A DNA stretch of 64,000 bases, from positions 1 through 64,000 of the forward strand of contig NZ_JABCQI010000004.1 in assembly GCF_015244745.1 (NCBI RefSeq). Reading direction: 5' to 3'. This document shows, one piece after another, positions 33,288 through 41,502 of the stretch. The translations under genes were made by a program, and so were the position numbers. Every line of letters begins with the position of its first letter. Position 1 is the stretch's first letter. A model generated the notes under the pieces. That model was given only the letters and a program-made list of their open reading frames with translations. It did no database searches and was not told the origin of the DNA. Origin of the DNA: Gluconobacter cadivus (GTDB taxonomy: Bacteria; Pseudomonadota; Alphaproteobacteria; Acetobacterales; Acetobacteraceae).

Positions 33288-33917
33288 ATGAATGTCATGT
33301 CTTCCCTTCCGTCCCAGATTTACGCCGTTGTTGACCAGCCCCGCTGGGTGGAACGGCTTGGCGGAGCCGGACTGCGATTCATCGAACTCTATCTCCGGGA
33401 TCTATCCGAAGAGGACGTTCGGGCGCAGGCTTTGCTGGCTCAGGAACTTGCGGCACGTTTCAATGTGTCTCTCGCGTTGAACCGCTACTGGCAGACTGCC
33501 ATCGAACTGGGTTATGAGTGGCTGCATCTTGGACCGGAAGATCTGGAAACTGCTGACCTGGAGGCGATCCGGACCTCAGGTATCAGATTTGGTATCTCGA
33601 CCCATACCCGTCAGGAACTGGAAACGGCTCTGGCCTGCAAGCCGGATTACATTTCCTTTGGTCCTGTCTGGTCTACGGAGCTTCGGGGCGTGAAGCTGAC
33701 GGGTAGGGGCCTGAAGCAACTGGCGGAATGGCGGGAGCTGTGCGGAGATGTGCCGCTGGTGGCGATCGGAGGCCTCACGGTGCCACGGCTGACGGAGTGC
33801 CTTGAAGCCGGAGCGGATACGGTGGCTGTGATGAGCGATTTCATCGGCCATTCAGACCCGGAAGGGCAGGTCCGGCACTGGCTTGACGCCGTCTCCGAAG
33901 AATCTACCTCAACCTGA
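33288..33917 (+). CDS. ThiE/TenI-like thiamine phosphate synthase family protein
   Basis: A 209-residue TIM-barrel protein resembling thiamine-phosphate synthase: YAVVDQP at the N-terminus, WLHLGPEDL, GISTHTRQEL, DYISFGPVWST and the phosphate loop VAIGGLTVPRL...GADTVAVMSDF. The ND dipeptide usually found before the HLGQ strand, whose Asp helps bind magnesium, reads NR here, so a TenI-like or altered role is possible. No other thiamine gene is nearby. A second in-frame ATG at 33297 is an equally good start. Confidence 0.75.
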   Translation: MNVMSSLPSQIYAVVDQPRWVERLGGAGLRFIELYLRDLSEEDVRAQALLAQELAARFNVSLALNRYWQTAIELGYEWLHLGPEDLETADLEAIRTSGIRFGISTHTRQELETALACKPDYISFGPVWSTELRGVKLTGRGLKQLAEWRELCGDVPLVAIGGLTVPRLTECLEAGADTVAVMSDFIGHSDPEGQVRHWLDAVSEESTST

Positions 33918-33966
33918 AACATACCACCTCGTCTGCGGACGATCTGATGAAAGAGCCGAGACAACG

Positions 33967-36540
33967 ATGATGGTGACAGGACTGGCAGCCGTACTCCTAG
34001 CGCTTGCGTTCCTGCTCACGCTTGTCAGCATCATTCAGCCTCTCGCGAAGCGTCTTGAAATTTCAGAAGCTGTTCTGCTGGCTCTGACGGGGATCGGGCT
34101 GGGGCTGGTTGCGTCTCTGATCGTTCGATCCTCTGCGACCGATCTTCTGGACGGCGCGGCGGAAGCGTTGATCTATTTTCCGGTCAACAGTGAAGCGTTC
34201 CTGCTGATTTTCCTGCCTATTCTGGTTTTTCAGGGGGCGATGGCCATTGATGTGCGCCGTCTGGCCCATGAAACGGCGACAGTCCTTCTTCTGGCGGTCG
34301 TGGCGGTCATTGTGTCCACGGCTACGATCGGCTTTGCGCTTTATCCTTTTGCCAAACAGAGCCTTGTTGTCTGCCTGCTTCTGGGCTCCATTGTCGCGAC
34401 GACCGACCCTTCCGCCGTGGCCGGAATTTTCCGCGAAATCGGTGCTGCGTCTCGCCTGACACGCCTTGTCGAAGGAGAGGCACTCCTGAACGATGCTGCG
34501 GCCATTTCGATCTTCTCGATCCTTCTGGCAGCCGTTACGTCCCATCACCAGATCCATCCGACCGAAGCTTTGATGGACTTCATGACGGCCTTTATTGGGG
34601 CCATCGTAGTGGGGGTCTGTCTGGCGCGCCTGACATTACTGCTGATTGCAGGACTTGGCGGGTCGGCGGCTTCGGAAGTCACGCTGACACTGGCGCTTCC
34701 TTATGCCGTCTATATCCTGTGCGATGAAATGCTCGGCTTTTCGGGGGTTGTGGCAACGGCTGCCGCAGGCTTGACAGTGTCCGCTTACGGGCCGTCCACC
34801 TTCCGTCCGCAGGTCTGGCGTTTTCTGAACGAGATGTGGGAACAGCTCGTTTTCTGGGCCGGTTCGCTCGTCTTCCTTCTGGCGGCCATGCTGGTTCCGC
34901 GACTGCTGATTGGCATGACGAAGTGGGATTTCGTGCTGATCCTGATTGCAAGCGTGGCTGGTCTGATCGCGCGCTCGGCCGTGATTTTTGGTATGTTGCC
35001 CCTACTGGCAATTACGAAGCTGTCGCCACCTGTTCCAAACCCTTTCAAGGCAACGATGGCCTGGGGTGGCATTCGCGGCGCCATCACGCTTGCCCTTGCT
35101 CTCGCCGTGACCGAGAACCAGAGCGTTTCAAGCCCTGTGGCCCATTTTGTCGGTATCATCGCCACGGGCTTCGTTCTCATCACGCTTCTGATCAACGGTA
35201 CGACGCTGCGGGCCTTGGTTTTGTTCTTCAAACTGGATCAGCTTTCCCCTATCGATCAGGCCATCCGCCAGCAGATCGTGGGAATTGGTCTGGGTGAGGT
35301 CGCAGAACGGACGCGGGAACTGTCCGAAGAGCTTGGCTTCAGCGAGCAGACGCGCGCCGGCGTTATCAGCCGTCTCGAACGTCGTGCCGAGAAGGAGAGG
35401 GCGGCCAATAATTTTGAGTCCGCCCTGAGCGACCGTAACCGCGTTAACATTGCCCTGATTACCATCGCCAATCAGGAACGCTCCCTGCTGCTGGACCTGT
35501 TCCGGATTCAGGGACTATCTCGCCGTGTGATGGAAACATTGCTGAGAACGGCGGAATCCATGGCGGATGGCGCCAGACTAGAAGGGCGTTATGGCTATGT
35601 GCGCGCGCTTAAACGGCGTCTTCAACCTTCACTCCGCTTTCGGATCGCGCAGGAACTTCATAGTCGTCTGCATATTGATGAGCCCCTGACGAACTGCATG
35701 ATGGAGCGGTTCGAGATGCTCATCATTGCGCATCTCGTCTCGCTTTCGCTTCAGCGCTTCGTTCGCCAGCGTATGGAACCCACACTCGGTCCGCGTATCA
35801 CGGAAATCGTGGCTGAAGTGCTCGGCCGTCAGCGCAAACTGCTGGATGATGCGCTTGAAACACTTCGCCTGCATTATTCCGGCTATTCCGAAGCTCTGGA
35901 AAGCCGCATCCTGCGGCAAATCGCTCTGCGTCTCGAAGATGAAGAATATGATGCTCTTGAAGCCGACAGCCTGATTTCCGAAGAGCTTCACCGCGAACTG
36001 CATCGTGAGATCGAACGTCAGCGGGCACGGCTTGATGCGCCGCTACGTTTTAATCTGAAAAGCGGCATCGAACAGCGCCTCCGGGCTTTTCCGGCTTTCA
36101 ATGGCGTTCCTGACAGTGTGCTGCAAAAGCTGTCCTCCAAGGTTTCGATGCACTTCGTCTCACCCGGAGAAGTGCTGTTCAAACGGGGCCAGCGCGTTCG
36201 TGTCGTTTACGCTCAGGTCGCGGGGCTGGCTGAAGTCAATCTGGCTGAGCAGGAGATCCTGTTCGGTAGTGGAGATCTGATCGGGGCTGCCTCCGTCATC
36301 CGCAACGACGTCATGCCCGGAACTGTCCGCTCCCTTCAGTTCAGCCATCTACTGGCCATTCCGCGACCGGTTTTCGAAAAGCTGATCCGGGATTACCCCA
36401 TCGTTCAGCGCCTTATTATCCAGCGCAGCAAGAAAAGGGCAGACGGACTTCTGATGCCTGTCACAGTCCGCACGCTGGACGGAGACGCGATCTCAACGGC
36501 CTCCGCCGCAGAGATGCGCCATCTGGTTTCGCCGCCTTAA
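33967..36540 (+). CDS. CPA1-family Na+/H+ antiporter with C-terminal cNMP-binding-like domain
   Basis: Inner-membrane cation/proton antiporter of 857 residues. The first ~430 residues hold about 12 hydrophobic helices with the CPA1 signatures TTDPSAVAGIFREIGA, EGEALLNDAAAI and WGGIRGAITLALAL. A long charged helical region follows, then a domain at about 690-810 like cyclic-nucleotide-binding domains (VSPGEVLFKRG). The phosphate-binding cassette is not typical (FGSGDLIGAASVIRND), so nucleotide binding is doubtful. The ATG at 33967 is preferred over an upstream frame that overlaps the ThiE-like gene. The stop shares TTAA with the convergent POT gene. Confidence 0.88.
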   Translation: MMVTGLAAVLLALAFLLTLVSIIQPLAKRLEISEAVLLALTGIGLGLVASLIVRSSATDLLDGAAEALIYFPVNSEAFLLIFLPILVFQGAMAIDVRRLAHETATVLLLAVVAVIVSTATIGFALYPFAKQSLVVCLLLGSIVATTDPSAVAGIFREIGAASRLTRLVEGEALLNDAAAISIFSILLAAVTSHHQIHPTEALMDFMTAFIGAIVVGVCLARLTLLLIAGLGGSAASEVTLTLALPYAVYILCDEMLGFSGVVATAAAGLTVSAYGPSTFRPQVWRFLNEMWEQLVFWAGSLVFLLAAMLVPRLLIGMTKWDFVLILIASVAGLIARSAVIFGMLPLLAITKLSPPVPNPFKATMAWGGIRGAITLALALAVTENQSVSSPVAHFVGIIATGFVLITLLINGTTLRALVLFFKLDQLSPIDQAIRQQIVGIGLGEVAERTRELSEELGFSEQTRAGVISRLERRAEKERAANNFESALSDRNRVNIALITIANQERSLLLDLFRIQGLSRRVMETLLRTAESMADGARLEGRYGYVRALKRRLQPSLRFRIAQELHSRLHIDEPLTNCMMERFEMLIIAHLVSLSLQRFVRQRMEPTLGPRITEIVAEVLGRQRKLLDDALETLRLHYSGYSEALESRILRQIALRLEDEEYDALEADSLISEELHRELHREIERQRARLDAPLRFNLKSGIEQRLRAFPAFNGVPDSVLQKLSSKVSMHFVSPGEVLFKRGQRVRVVYAQVAGLAEVNLAEQEILFGSGDLIGAASVIRNDVMPGTVRSLQFSHLLAIPRPVFEKLIRDYPIVQRLIIQRSKKRADGLLMPVTVRTLDGDAISTASAAEMRHLVSPP

Positions 36541-37964
36541 AGAGCCGGGGGTAGGGTCTCTTTTTCGGGAGCCAGCAGATCGCGGAACCGGAGCGCACAG
36601 AACCCAAGAATGACCGCCGCCAGCAGAGCGGCTCCAGAGTGTAGCAGCCAGAACGAAACGTCGGAAATACGACCCAGAAGTGTTGCGAGCTTTCCAATCA
36701 GAAGATTGGAGAGAAACAGATGCAGCGAAAAGCAGGCCACGAGGATGGTGTTGACGCTCACGGGAGCAGCCCGGGAAAAAAGGGCCATTCCGATCGCATA
36801 ACTCATCGAAAAGCCGATATCATTAACGATGTGAAAGGCCAGCCCCCAAAGCAGGCTGACTTGATGTAGGCCCGGGCTGATCCATGAGCCCAAAGCCAGC
36901 AGCAGGGGACCGAATGCCCCGATAAAAGTGCCGAGTGCGACTTTCGTAATCTCGGAAAGATCCTGCCGCCGCCGGGAATAGGCTTTCCAGAACCACAGGA
37001 CAGCCACAGCACATAGGGTACTGATGAAGCCGTCCAAGGAAATCAAATCGCTGACCGGCATTTCGTGCCCCAAAAGACGAAGCTGGAAATGCTCGCGTCC
37101 CCAGAGCAGATAACCGTCAAAAATTTCGGAGTTCGGGACAGCTCCAACTGCCATAACCGGCACAAGCGCCAGAAGCAGCCATACCGTCTTTTTTTCCTGT
37201 GACGTCAGGGCAGGGCGTGTGCGTTTTGAAATGTTCGCATCATGAGGCTTCAGATGGACGGTAAGGTCAGAGGCAGGAAGCCAGCGGCGCCCGAAAAGAT
37301 AGACGACGAGCCCGATCAGCATACCAACGCCCGCGGTCAAAAAACCCCAGTGCCATTCGATCTGCGCCAGGCTTGCACATAATATCGGCGACACGATGAC
37401 GGCAACCTGAAGTCCCATCATATAGATCTGATAGGCGTCCGAACGTCTCCGGTCATCCAAGGCATAAAGCGCGCCAACCTGCGCCCTCAATCCTCCGGCC
37501 ATGCCAAGACCTGCGAGCAGAAAACCCAGTGCCAGCACGAAACTCCAGTCGAATGACAGCAGGAAATGGCCCACCGTCATCAGAACCGCTCCAAAGAGAA
37601 TTGTGCGTGTCTGACCAAGGACACGGTCCGCCAGAAAACCGCCGATGAGGGGAGTGGCATAGATCAAGGCCAGAAAAAGCCCTGTAATGGCTCCAGCCAG
37701 AGCTCTCGGCCCGACTGGCGCATATAAAGCCGAGACAAACGCCTCAAGCGGCGCCAGACCAAATACATGTCCGGAATGGTCAGGCTGAAGCAGATGGTCC
37801 GTGAGATAAAGCGCAAGGATGGCCTGCATGCCATAAAGCGAAAATCCGACCCAGCCCTCCGTCAGTGTTAACACCCACAACCCGATGGGATGCCCCCAGA
37901 GTTCACGTTGTCTTGAGGGAGCAAACGGTTCGATGACGGGGGAAGCAGGAAGGATCTCGGTCAT
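36537..37964 (-). CDS. POT/PTR-family (MFS) peptide transporter-like protein
   Basis: A 475-residue membrane protein with about 12-14 helices. The first-helix region reads EGWVGFSLYGMQAILALYL, aligning with the POT motif ExxERFxYYGM. However, the second Glu and the Arg are replaced by Val39 and Gly40, leaving only Glu36. The GGFLADRVLGQTRTILFGA loop matches the family motif after helix 2. Known POT proteins couple di/tripeptide uptake to protons through ExxER, so transport mode and substrate here are open. It is convergent with the antiporter, and its 5' side faces the repeat-bearing stretch. Confidence 0.82.
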   Translation of the reverse strand: MTEILPASPVIEPFAPSRQRELWGHPIGLWVLTLTEGWVGFSLYGMQAILALYLTDHLLQPDHSGHVFGLAPLEAFVSALYAPVGPRALAGAITGLFLALIYATPLIGGFLADRVLGQTRTILFGAVLMTVGHFLLSFDWSFVLALGFLLAGLGMAGGLRAQVGALYALDDRRRSDAYQIYMMGLQVAVIVSPILCASLAQIEWHWGFLTAGVGMLIGLVVYLFGRRWLPASDLTVHLKPHDANISKRTRPALTSQEKKTVWLLLALVPVMAVGAVPNSEIFDGYLLWGREHFQLRLLGHEMPVSDLISLDGFISTLCAVAVLWFWKAYSRRRQDLSEITKVALGTFIGAFGPLLLALGSWISPGLHQVSLLWGLAFHIVNDIGFSMSYAIGMALFSRAAPVSVNTILVACFSLHLFLSNLLIGKLATLLGRISDVSFWLLHSGAALLAAVILGFCALRFRDLLAPEKETLPPAL

Positions 37965-38032
37965 GCAGCCTCAGTGATGCAGGGGAGGAAGATCCTGCGT
38001 AACGGCAGAAACCCACGGAGGTAAAGAGGAGA

Positions 38033-38154
38033 GATGCCTATGGCAAAATGCCATCATCTAGCCGTAGTGGCATTTTGCCATAAGATCGCCAGCCCAAAGT
38101 TTTCTAGTGGCAAAGTGCCACAAATCTTATTCATGGCACTTTGCCATAGGCATC
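38033..38154. repeat. Nested inverted-repeat element, 122 bp with 22-base ends
   Basis: The ends 38033-38054 and 38133-38154 are inverted copies of GATGCCTATGGCAAA(A/G)TGCCAT, matching at 21 of 22 positions. Inside lie two more copies, so four 13-mers TGGCA-N3-TGCCA sit at 38041-38053, 38068-38080, 38108-38120 and 38134-38146. The first pair and the second pair are each in inverted orientation, 26-27 bases apart. Each 13-mer is nearly self-palindromic. The element is flanked by AGA on both sides, which could be a short target duplication or chance. Confidence 0.9.
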
Positions 38155-38230
38155 AGATCAGTCACCAAGAACGCGATCTGCATCTCAAAAATCCGCTTCA
38201 AAGGCACCGAAAATCTGGGGCAATGGTGTT

Positions 38231-38250
38231 CCGTGGCATTTTGCCATAGG
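38231..38250. repeat. Fifth copy of the TGGCA-N3-TGCCA repeat
   Basis: TGGCATTTTGCCA at 38234-38246 with following TAGG. With the flank it matches, in inverted orientation, 17 bases of the leftmost copy (CCTATGGCAAAATGCCA). It stands about 90 bases beyond the main element. Confidence 0.9.
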
Positions 38251-38531
38251 GATAAATTTGAAATCCGATGGGTTCAATGCGCTGGGCACAAGTTGAAAGA
38301 CTTGAAATCCAACATGAATCAGAGGCGGGATCTGCAATACATATATGTCGTATAAGATATATTATGCCAACTTATATATCTGGGAACTCTAAATTTCTGA
38401 CTTTTTTGTGAGAACACATCCTATTGTTGCGAAGAATGTCTCAATTCGCGCTAGGAAAAGCGGTGTAGTCCATTTCTGCCGGTGAGAGCACATACTCGAT
38501 CACCGGTATATCCGCGGGAGCGGCTGTTTAT

Positions 38532-40166
38532 ATGTCATCTATGTCCCTGTGCCGCCTGAGTCTTCTGGGAAGCACATTCTGCGTTGCTGTTCTCTCCGCC
38601 CTCCCGACCATCGCACGGGCTGATGATTATACGGAACTGCTCGACATCCTTCGCGCCAAGGGCAGCCTGAGCCGTTCGGAATACAACGTACTGCTGTCAC
38701 ATCACCAGCATCACGCGCACCCCTCGCTGCAACGTGACGACGACGGAGCATCCCCGGCACCCGCACGCCATCGCAACCGTTACATGCGCTATGGACCCCA
38801 GAACGAAGGCAGCAGCCTTGATACTCCACCTGACGTGACGACAATTGCCGCAGTCTCCGCAGCGCGCCGTGCCGCCATGGAAGCCTCGGCCAGCGCACAG
38901 GACGCGCGCAACTCCCTGATGGAAGCACGCAGGACGTATAATCCGGACAGTATCGTGCGCGTGAAGCCCTATGTCGCGGGCAAAGGCGTTACGATCCAAG
39001 CGGGCCAGATCGACATCAACATTTCCGGCTTCGTCAACGCGTACTATACCTATAACAGTCCGAGCGGCGGCCGCCCTGTCGCGGGCGGCGTTTCCACCGG
39101 TAGTAGCGGGTTCGACTCATCTTCCGTCCGTAACGGCCTTCTGCCGGGTGGTCTGATCCTGAAGCTGAACACGGTACAGGAAGGCATCAAGCTGGGCGCC
39201 GTGTTCGGCATGTATCCCGGCATCAACAACAACGACCCCAGCACTTTCAACGCCAATTCCGGTGGCAGCCCGGTGGGCCTTGGAACCGCCGGCCTCGATT
39301 TCCGTCAGGTTTTCATGACTGCGGGAACCGACGAACTCGGTACGGTCAAGCTGGGTCGTGATATTGCGCTGTTTGCGTCCGATGCCATCCTGAACGACGC
39401 CACGCTTCTCAGCGTTGGCAGCACCGGCAGCAACGCCAACCCGGCCAATACGTCTCTCGGCCGCATTGGCGTCGGTTACGTCTATACTGACTGGCTTCCG
39501 CAGATCACCTATATCTCACCGAAATGGAAAGGCTTTCAGGCTTCCGTCGGTGTGATGACACCGCTTGACGAATATAACTTCGCAGGCGGCGGACTTTCTG
39601 CGACGACGACCCAGCACAGCTCGCCCATGCTTCAGGGCAAAGTTACCTATGACGGCAATATTGCCGGCTTCACAACACGCTTCTGGAGCAGCTTCCTCGT
39701 TCAGCATCAGCAGAACCTGACCAGTGCGACCCTTGGCAGCAACAGCCGCAAGGGCACGACGGTTGAGGCTGGCGACGTGGGCGTCAAACTTTCGCGCGGT
39801 CCATTTGAGGGCGTGGCGTATTATTATTATGGCAGTGGCCTTGGCACGACGGGCCTGTTCTTCGACGGTGTCTCGGCGCAGGGGCGCAAGCGTGATTCGG
39901 AAGGCTACTACGTTCAGGCGGCCTATAAGATCCTGCCGAAGCTCAAGGTTGTCGGCAGCTATGGCGTCAGCAATCTCTATCAGGCCCCCGGTGAAGACAA
40001 TCCGTCCATGGTCCGCCGCAACCAGTCGGAAGTCGGAGCCGTCTATTACAACCTGACGGACTGGTTCACGCTTGTGGGCGAATATGCCCATACGGAATCG
40101 GACGCCCACGGCATCGCACATGAGAGCGACCATACGATGTCGGCCGGTGCGATGATGACGTTCTGA
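38532..40166 (+). CDS. Outer membrane porin
   Basis: A 544-residue beta-barrel protein. A signal peptide (cleavage near ARA-DD) is followed by a short helical, His-rich N-terminal region (about 30-70) and an Ala-rich helical stretch (about 100-125) that could form a periplasmic coiled coil or trimerisation segment. From about residue 140 alternating polar/hydrophobic strands begin (GQIDINISGFVNAYYTYN) and the chain ends in Phe (MMTF), as barrel-assembly substrates do. It resembles the Gram-negative porin_4 type of diffusion channel. It is preceded by a long AT-rich leader, suggesting strong or regulated transcription. Confidence 0.87.
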   Translation: MSSMSLCRLSLLGSTFCVAVLSALPTIARADDYTELLDILRAKGSLSRSEYNVLLSHHQHHAHPSLQRDDDGASPAPARHRNRYMRYGPQNEGSSLDTPPDVTTIAAVSAARRAAMEASASAQDARNSLMEARRTYNPDSIVRVKPYVAGKGVTIQAGQIDINISGFVNAYYTYNSPSGGRPVAGGVSTGSSGFDSSSVRNGLLPGGLILKLNTVQEGIKLGAVFGMYPGINNNDPSTFNANSGGSPVGLGTAGLDFRQVFMTAGTDELGTVKLGRDIALFASDAILNDATLLSVGSTGSNANPANTSLGRIGVGYVYTDWLPQITYISPKWKGFQASVGVMTPLDEYNFAGGGLSATTTQHSSPMLQGKVTYDGNIAGFTTRFWSSFLVQHQQNLTSATLGSNSRKGTTVEAGDVGVKLSRGPFEGVAYYYYGSGLGTTGLFFDGVSAQGRKRDSEGYYVQAAYKILPKLKVVGSYGVSNLYQAPGEDNPSMVRRNQSEVGAVYYNLTDWFTLVGEYAHTESDAHGIAHESDHTMSAGAMMTF

Positions 40167-40169
40167 TCT

Positions 40170-40205
40170 TGAAGGATCGGGCAATGCGCCCTGCCCGATC
40201 CTTCA
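40170..40205 (+). terminator. Perfect 14-bp stem-loop after the porin gene
   Basis: Arms TGAAGGATCGGGCA and TGCCCGATCCTTCA close an 8-base loop directly after the porin stop. No T-run follows on the plus strand (AAAAACATG comes next), so it may act as a transcript stabiliser or a barrier to the next gene rather than an intrinsic terminator. Confidence 0.5.
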
Positions 40206-40210
40206 AAAAC

Positions 40211-40708
40211 ATGAAAATATTTTTCGTCTGCCTTTTGTGCTCCCTGTTTGTGTTTCATCGACGGGGTGCAGCACAACCTCGCCCCGACATACAGGACGTC
40301 ATAAAGACGAAGCTCGGATTATCCCACTATCAGGGAGCAGAAGTCGCGCTGGATGCAACAGGTCAGACGCAGCAATATCTTGTCTATTCCCGGGACAACA
40401 GATGGTGTGGAGCAAGTGGTGGCTGCACACTTTTCATTCTCACAGGGCATGCAGGCAAATGGAAACTTCTGTCACGCATGACACTGGTTCATCTGCCGGT
40501 TCGTATCCTGCCCGTTCTGTCTCATGGCTGGCACGATCTCGAAATTTCCTATTCTGGACAGTTGCCAGATGGGCACCCTGCCCTCGTCCTAAGCCGCATG
40601 CGGTTTGACGGAAAACGATATCCGCTCAATCCCTCGGTTCCTCCAGCTGAACCACTCCCGCACGCAACAGGGCAGAGTGCTCTCTCACCAGACAGCCCGG
40701 TCCATTAA
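40211..40708 (+). CDS. Small secreted protein of unknown function
   Basis: A 165-residue protein starting at ATG 40211 (MKIFFVCLLC), with a hydrophobic signal sequence to about residue 20 (GAA-Q). The mature part has a WCGASGGCTLF segment whose two cysteines may form a disulfide. I do not recognise the family. Its start lies 5 bases after the strong stem-loop behind the porin and lacks a clear Shine-Dalgarno, so expression may be low or dependent on the hairpin opening. A frame extension back to 40169 would run through the hairpin and is not favoured. The stop shares TTAA with the convergent MBL gene. Confidence 0.65.
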   Translation: MKIFFVCLLCSLFVFHRRGAAQPRPDIQDVIKTKLGLSHYQGAEVALDATGQTQQYLVYSRDNRWCGASGGCTLFILTGHAGKWKLLSRMTLVHLPVRILPVLSHGWHDLEISYSGQLPDGHPALVLSRMRFDGKRYPLNPSVPPAEPLPHATGQSALSPDSPVH

Positions 40709-41502
40709 GCCTGAAGTTCGAGAACCATTCCGTCATAGGCAGGCTCAACACCCTCGGGCAGCGTCTTGCACAAGGTCTGATAGTCCATGTCCGGGCCCAT
40801 ATGGGTCAAAATGACGTGCTTCACCCCAAGCCGCTCGCGCCATTCCAGCACGCGTTCCAGCCAGGCATGGGCTGGGTGCGGATCGTACTGGAAACAGTCC
40901 ACAATCCAGGTCTGCACCCCTTCGAGTAGCGACAGGGTCTCGTCCGAAAGTGTTTCGACGTCTGTGCTGTAGGCAAAATTACCGCAGCGTACGCCCAGAG
41001 ACGTGATCCGCCCGTGACGCTGTTCGAAAATCTGAGCGTTAAGTCCGGGAAACGAAATCGTCTCTGCGGCCTGCACGATCCGTTCATCGAAGACCGGCCG
41101 ATAGAAGTCGGGGCCCTTCCAGGGCGCGAACGCATAGGCATAGCGCAGGCGCAGTTCTTCAAGCACATCCTGTGTCGCCAACAATGGCAGCGGCGTTCCG
41201 ATCACGCGGTTGATGGCGCGCAATTCGTCCAAACCGCCGATGTGATCGCTATGCGGATGTGTATAGAGGACCGCATGAACATGGCTCAGACCACAATTCA
41301 GCATCTGATCCCGAAAATCCGGCCCTGAATCCACAAGAAGCCGAAACCCGCCCTCACCTTCGATCACGATTGAGGAGCGGGTGCGACGGTTGCGCGGTTC
41401 GGCGGGGTCGCAGGCGCCCCAGATCCCCGTCTGTGGTCCCTCCTCGCCCCCAATCATCGGAACGCCAGCGGAGCCGCCACATCCAAGGATCGTCACCTTC
41501 AT
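40705..41502 (-). CDS. MBL-fold metallo-hydrolase (PhnP-like)
   Basis: A 265-residue metallo-beta-lactamase-fold enzyme. It has LGCGGSAGVPMIGG at the N-terminus, the metal motif THPHSDHIGG, a later STDVETLSD and ILTHMGPDMDY. The layout is that of PhnP-type cyclic phosphodiesterases and coenzyme-PQQ-B-like hydrolases. The exact substrate is unknown. It overlaps the upstream tatD-like gene by 4 bases (ATGA) and is the last gene of the minus-strand operon that includes metG and tmk. This pairing with TatD is common in alphaproteobacteria. Confidence 0.88.
   Translation of the reverse strand: MKVTILGCGGSAGVPMIGGEEGPQTGIWGACDPAEPRNRRTRSSIVIEGEGGFRLLVDSGPDFRDQMLNCGLSHVHAVLYTHPHSDHIGGLDELRAINRVIGTPLPLLATQDVLEELRLRYAYAFAPWKGPDFYRPVFDERIVQAAETISFPGLNAQIFEQRHGRITSLGVRCGNFAYSTDVETLSDETLSLLEGVQTWIVDCFQYDPHPAHAWLERVLEWRERLGVKHVILTHMGPDMDYQTLCKTLPEGVEPAYDGMVLELQA

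Larger units (their letters stand above)
37965..38531. other. Gene-free stretch with palindromic repeats and an AT-rich porin leader
   Basis: 567 bases without a credible gene. The left half carries five TGGCA-N3-TGCCA palindromes (annotated separately). From about 38260 to 38440 the base composition turns strongly AT-rich (runs like ATATATG and TATAAGATATATTATG), unlike the neighbouring coding DNA. That part probably includes the promoter of the downstream porin. Short open frames at 38034-38355 consist of the repeats and are not real. Confidence 0.7.

Noticed and set aside
38134-38146. Sigma-54 promoter suggested by TGGCAC
   Set aside because: The required GG-N10-GC spacing is not met; the sequence is part of the palindromic repeat.
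38034-38355. Two short open frames within the repeat region
   Set aside because: Their translation is simply the TGGCA palindromes read as codons; there is no domain or ribosome site.
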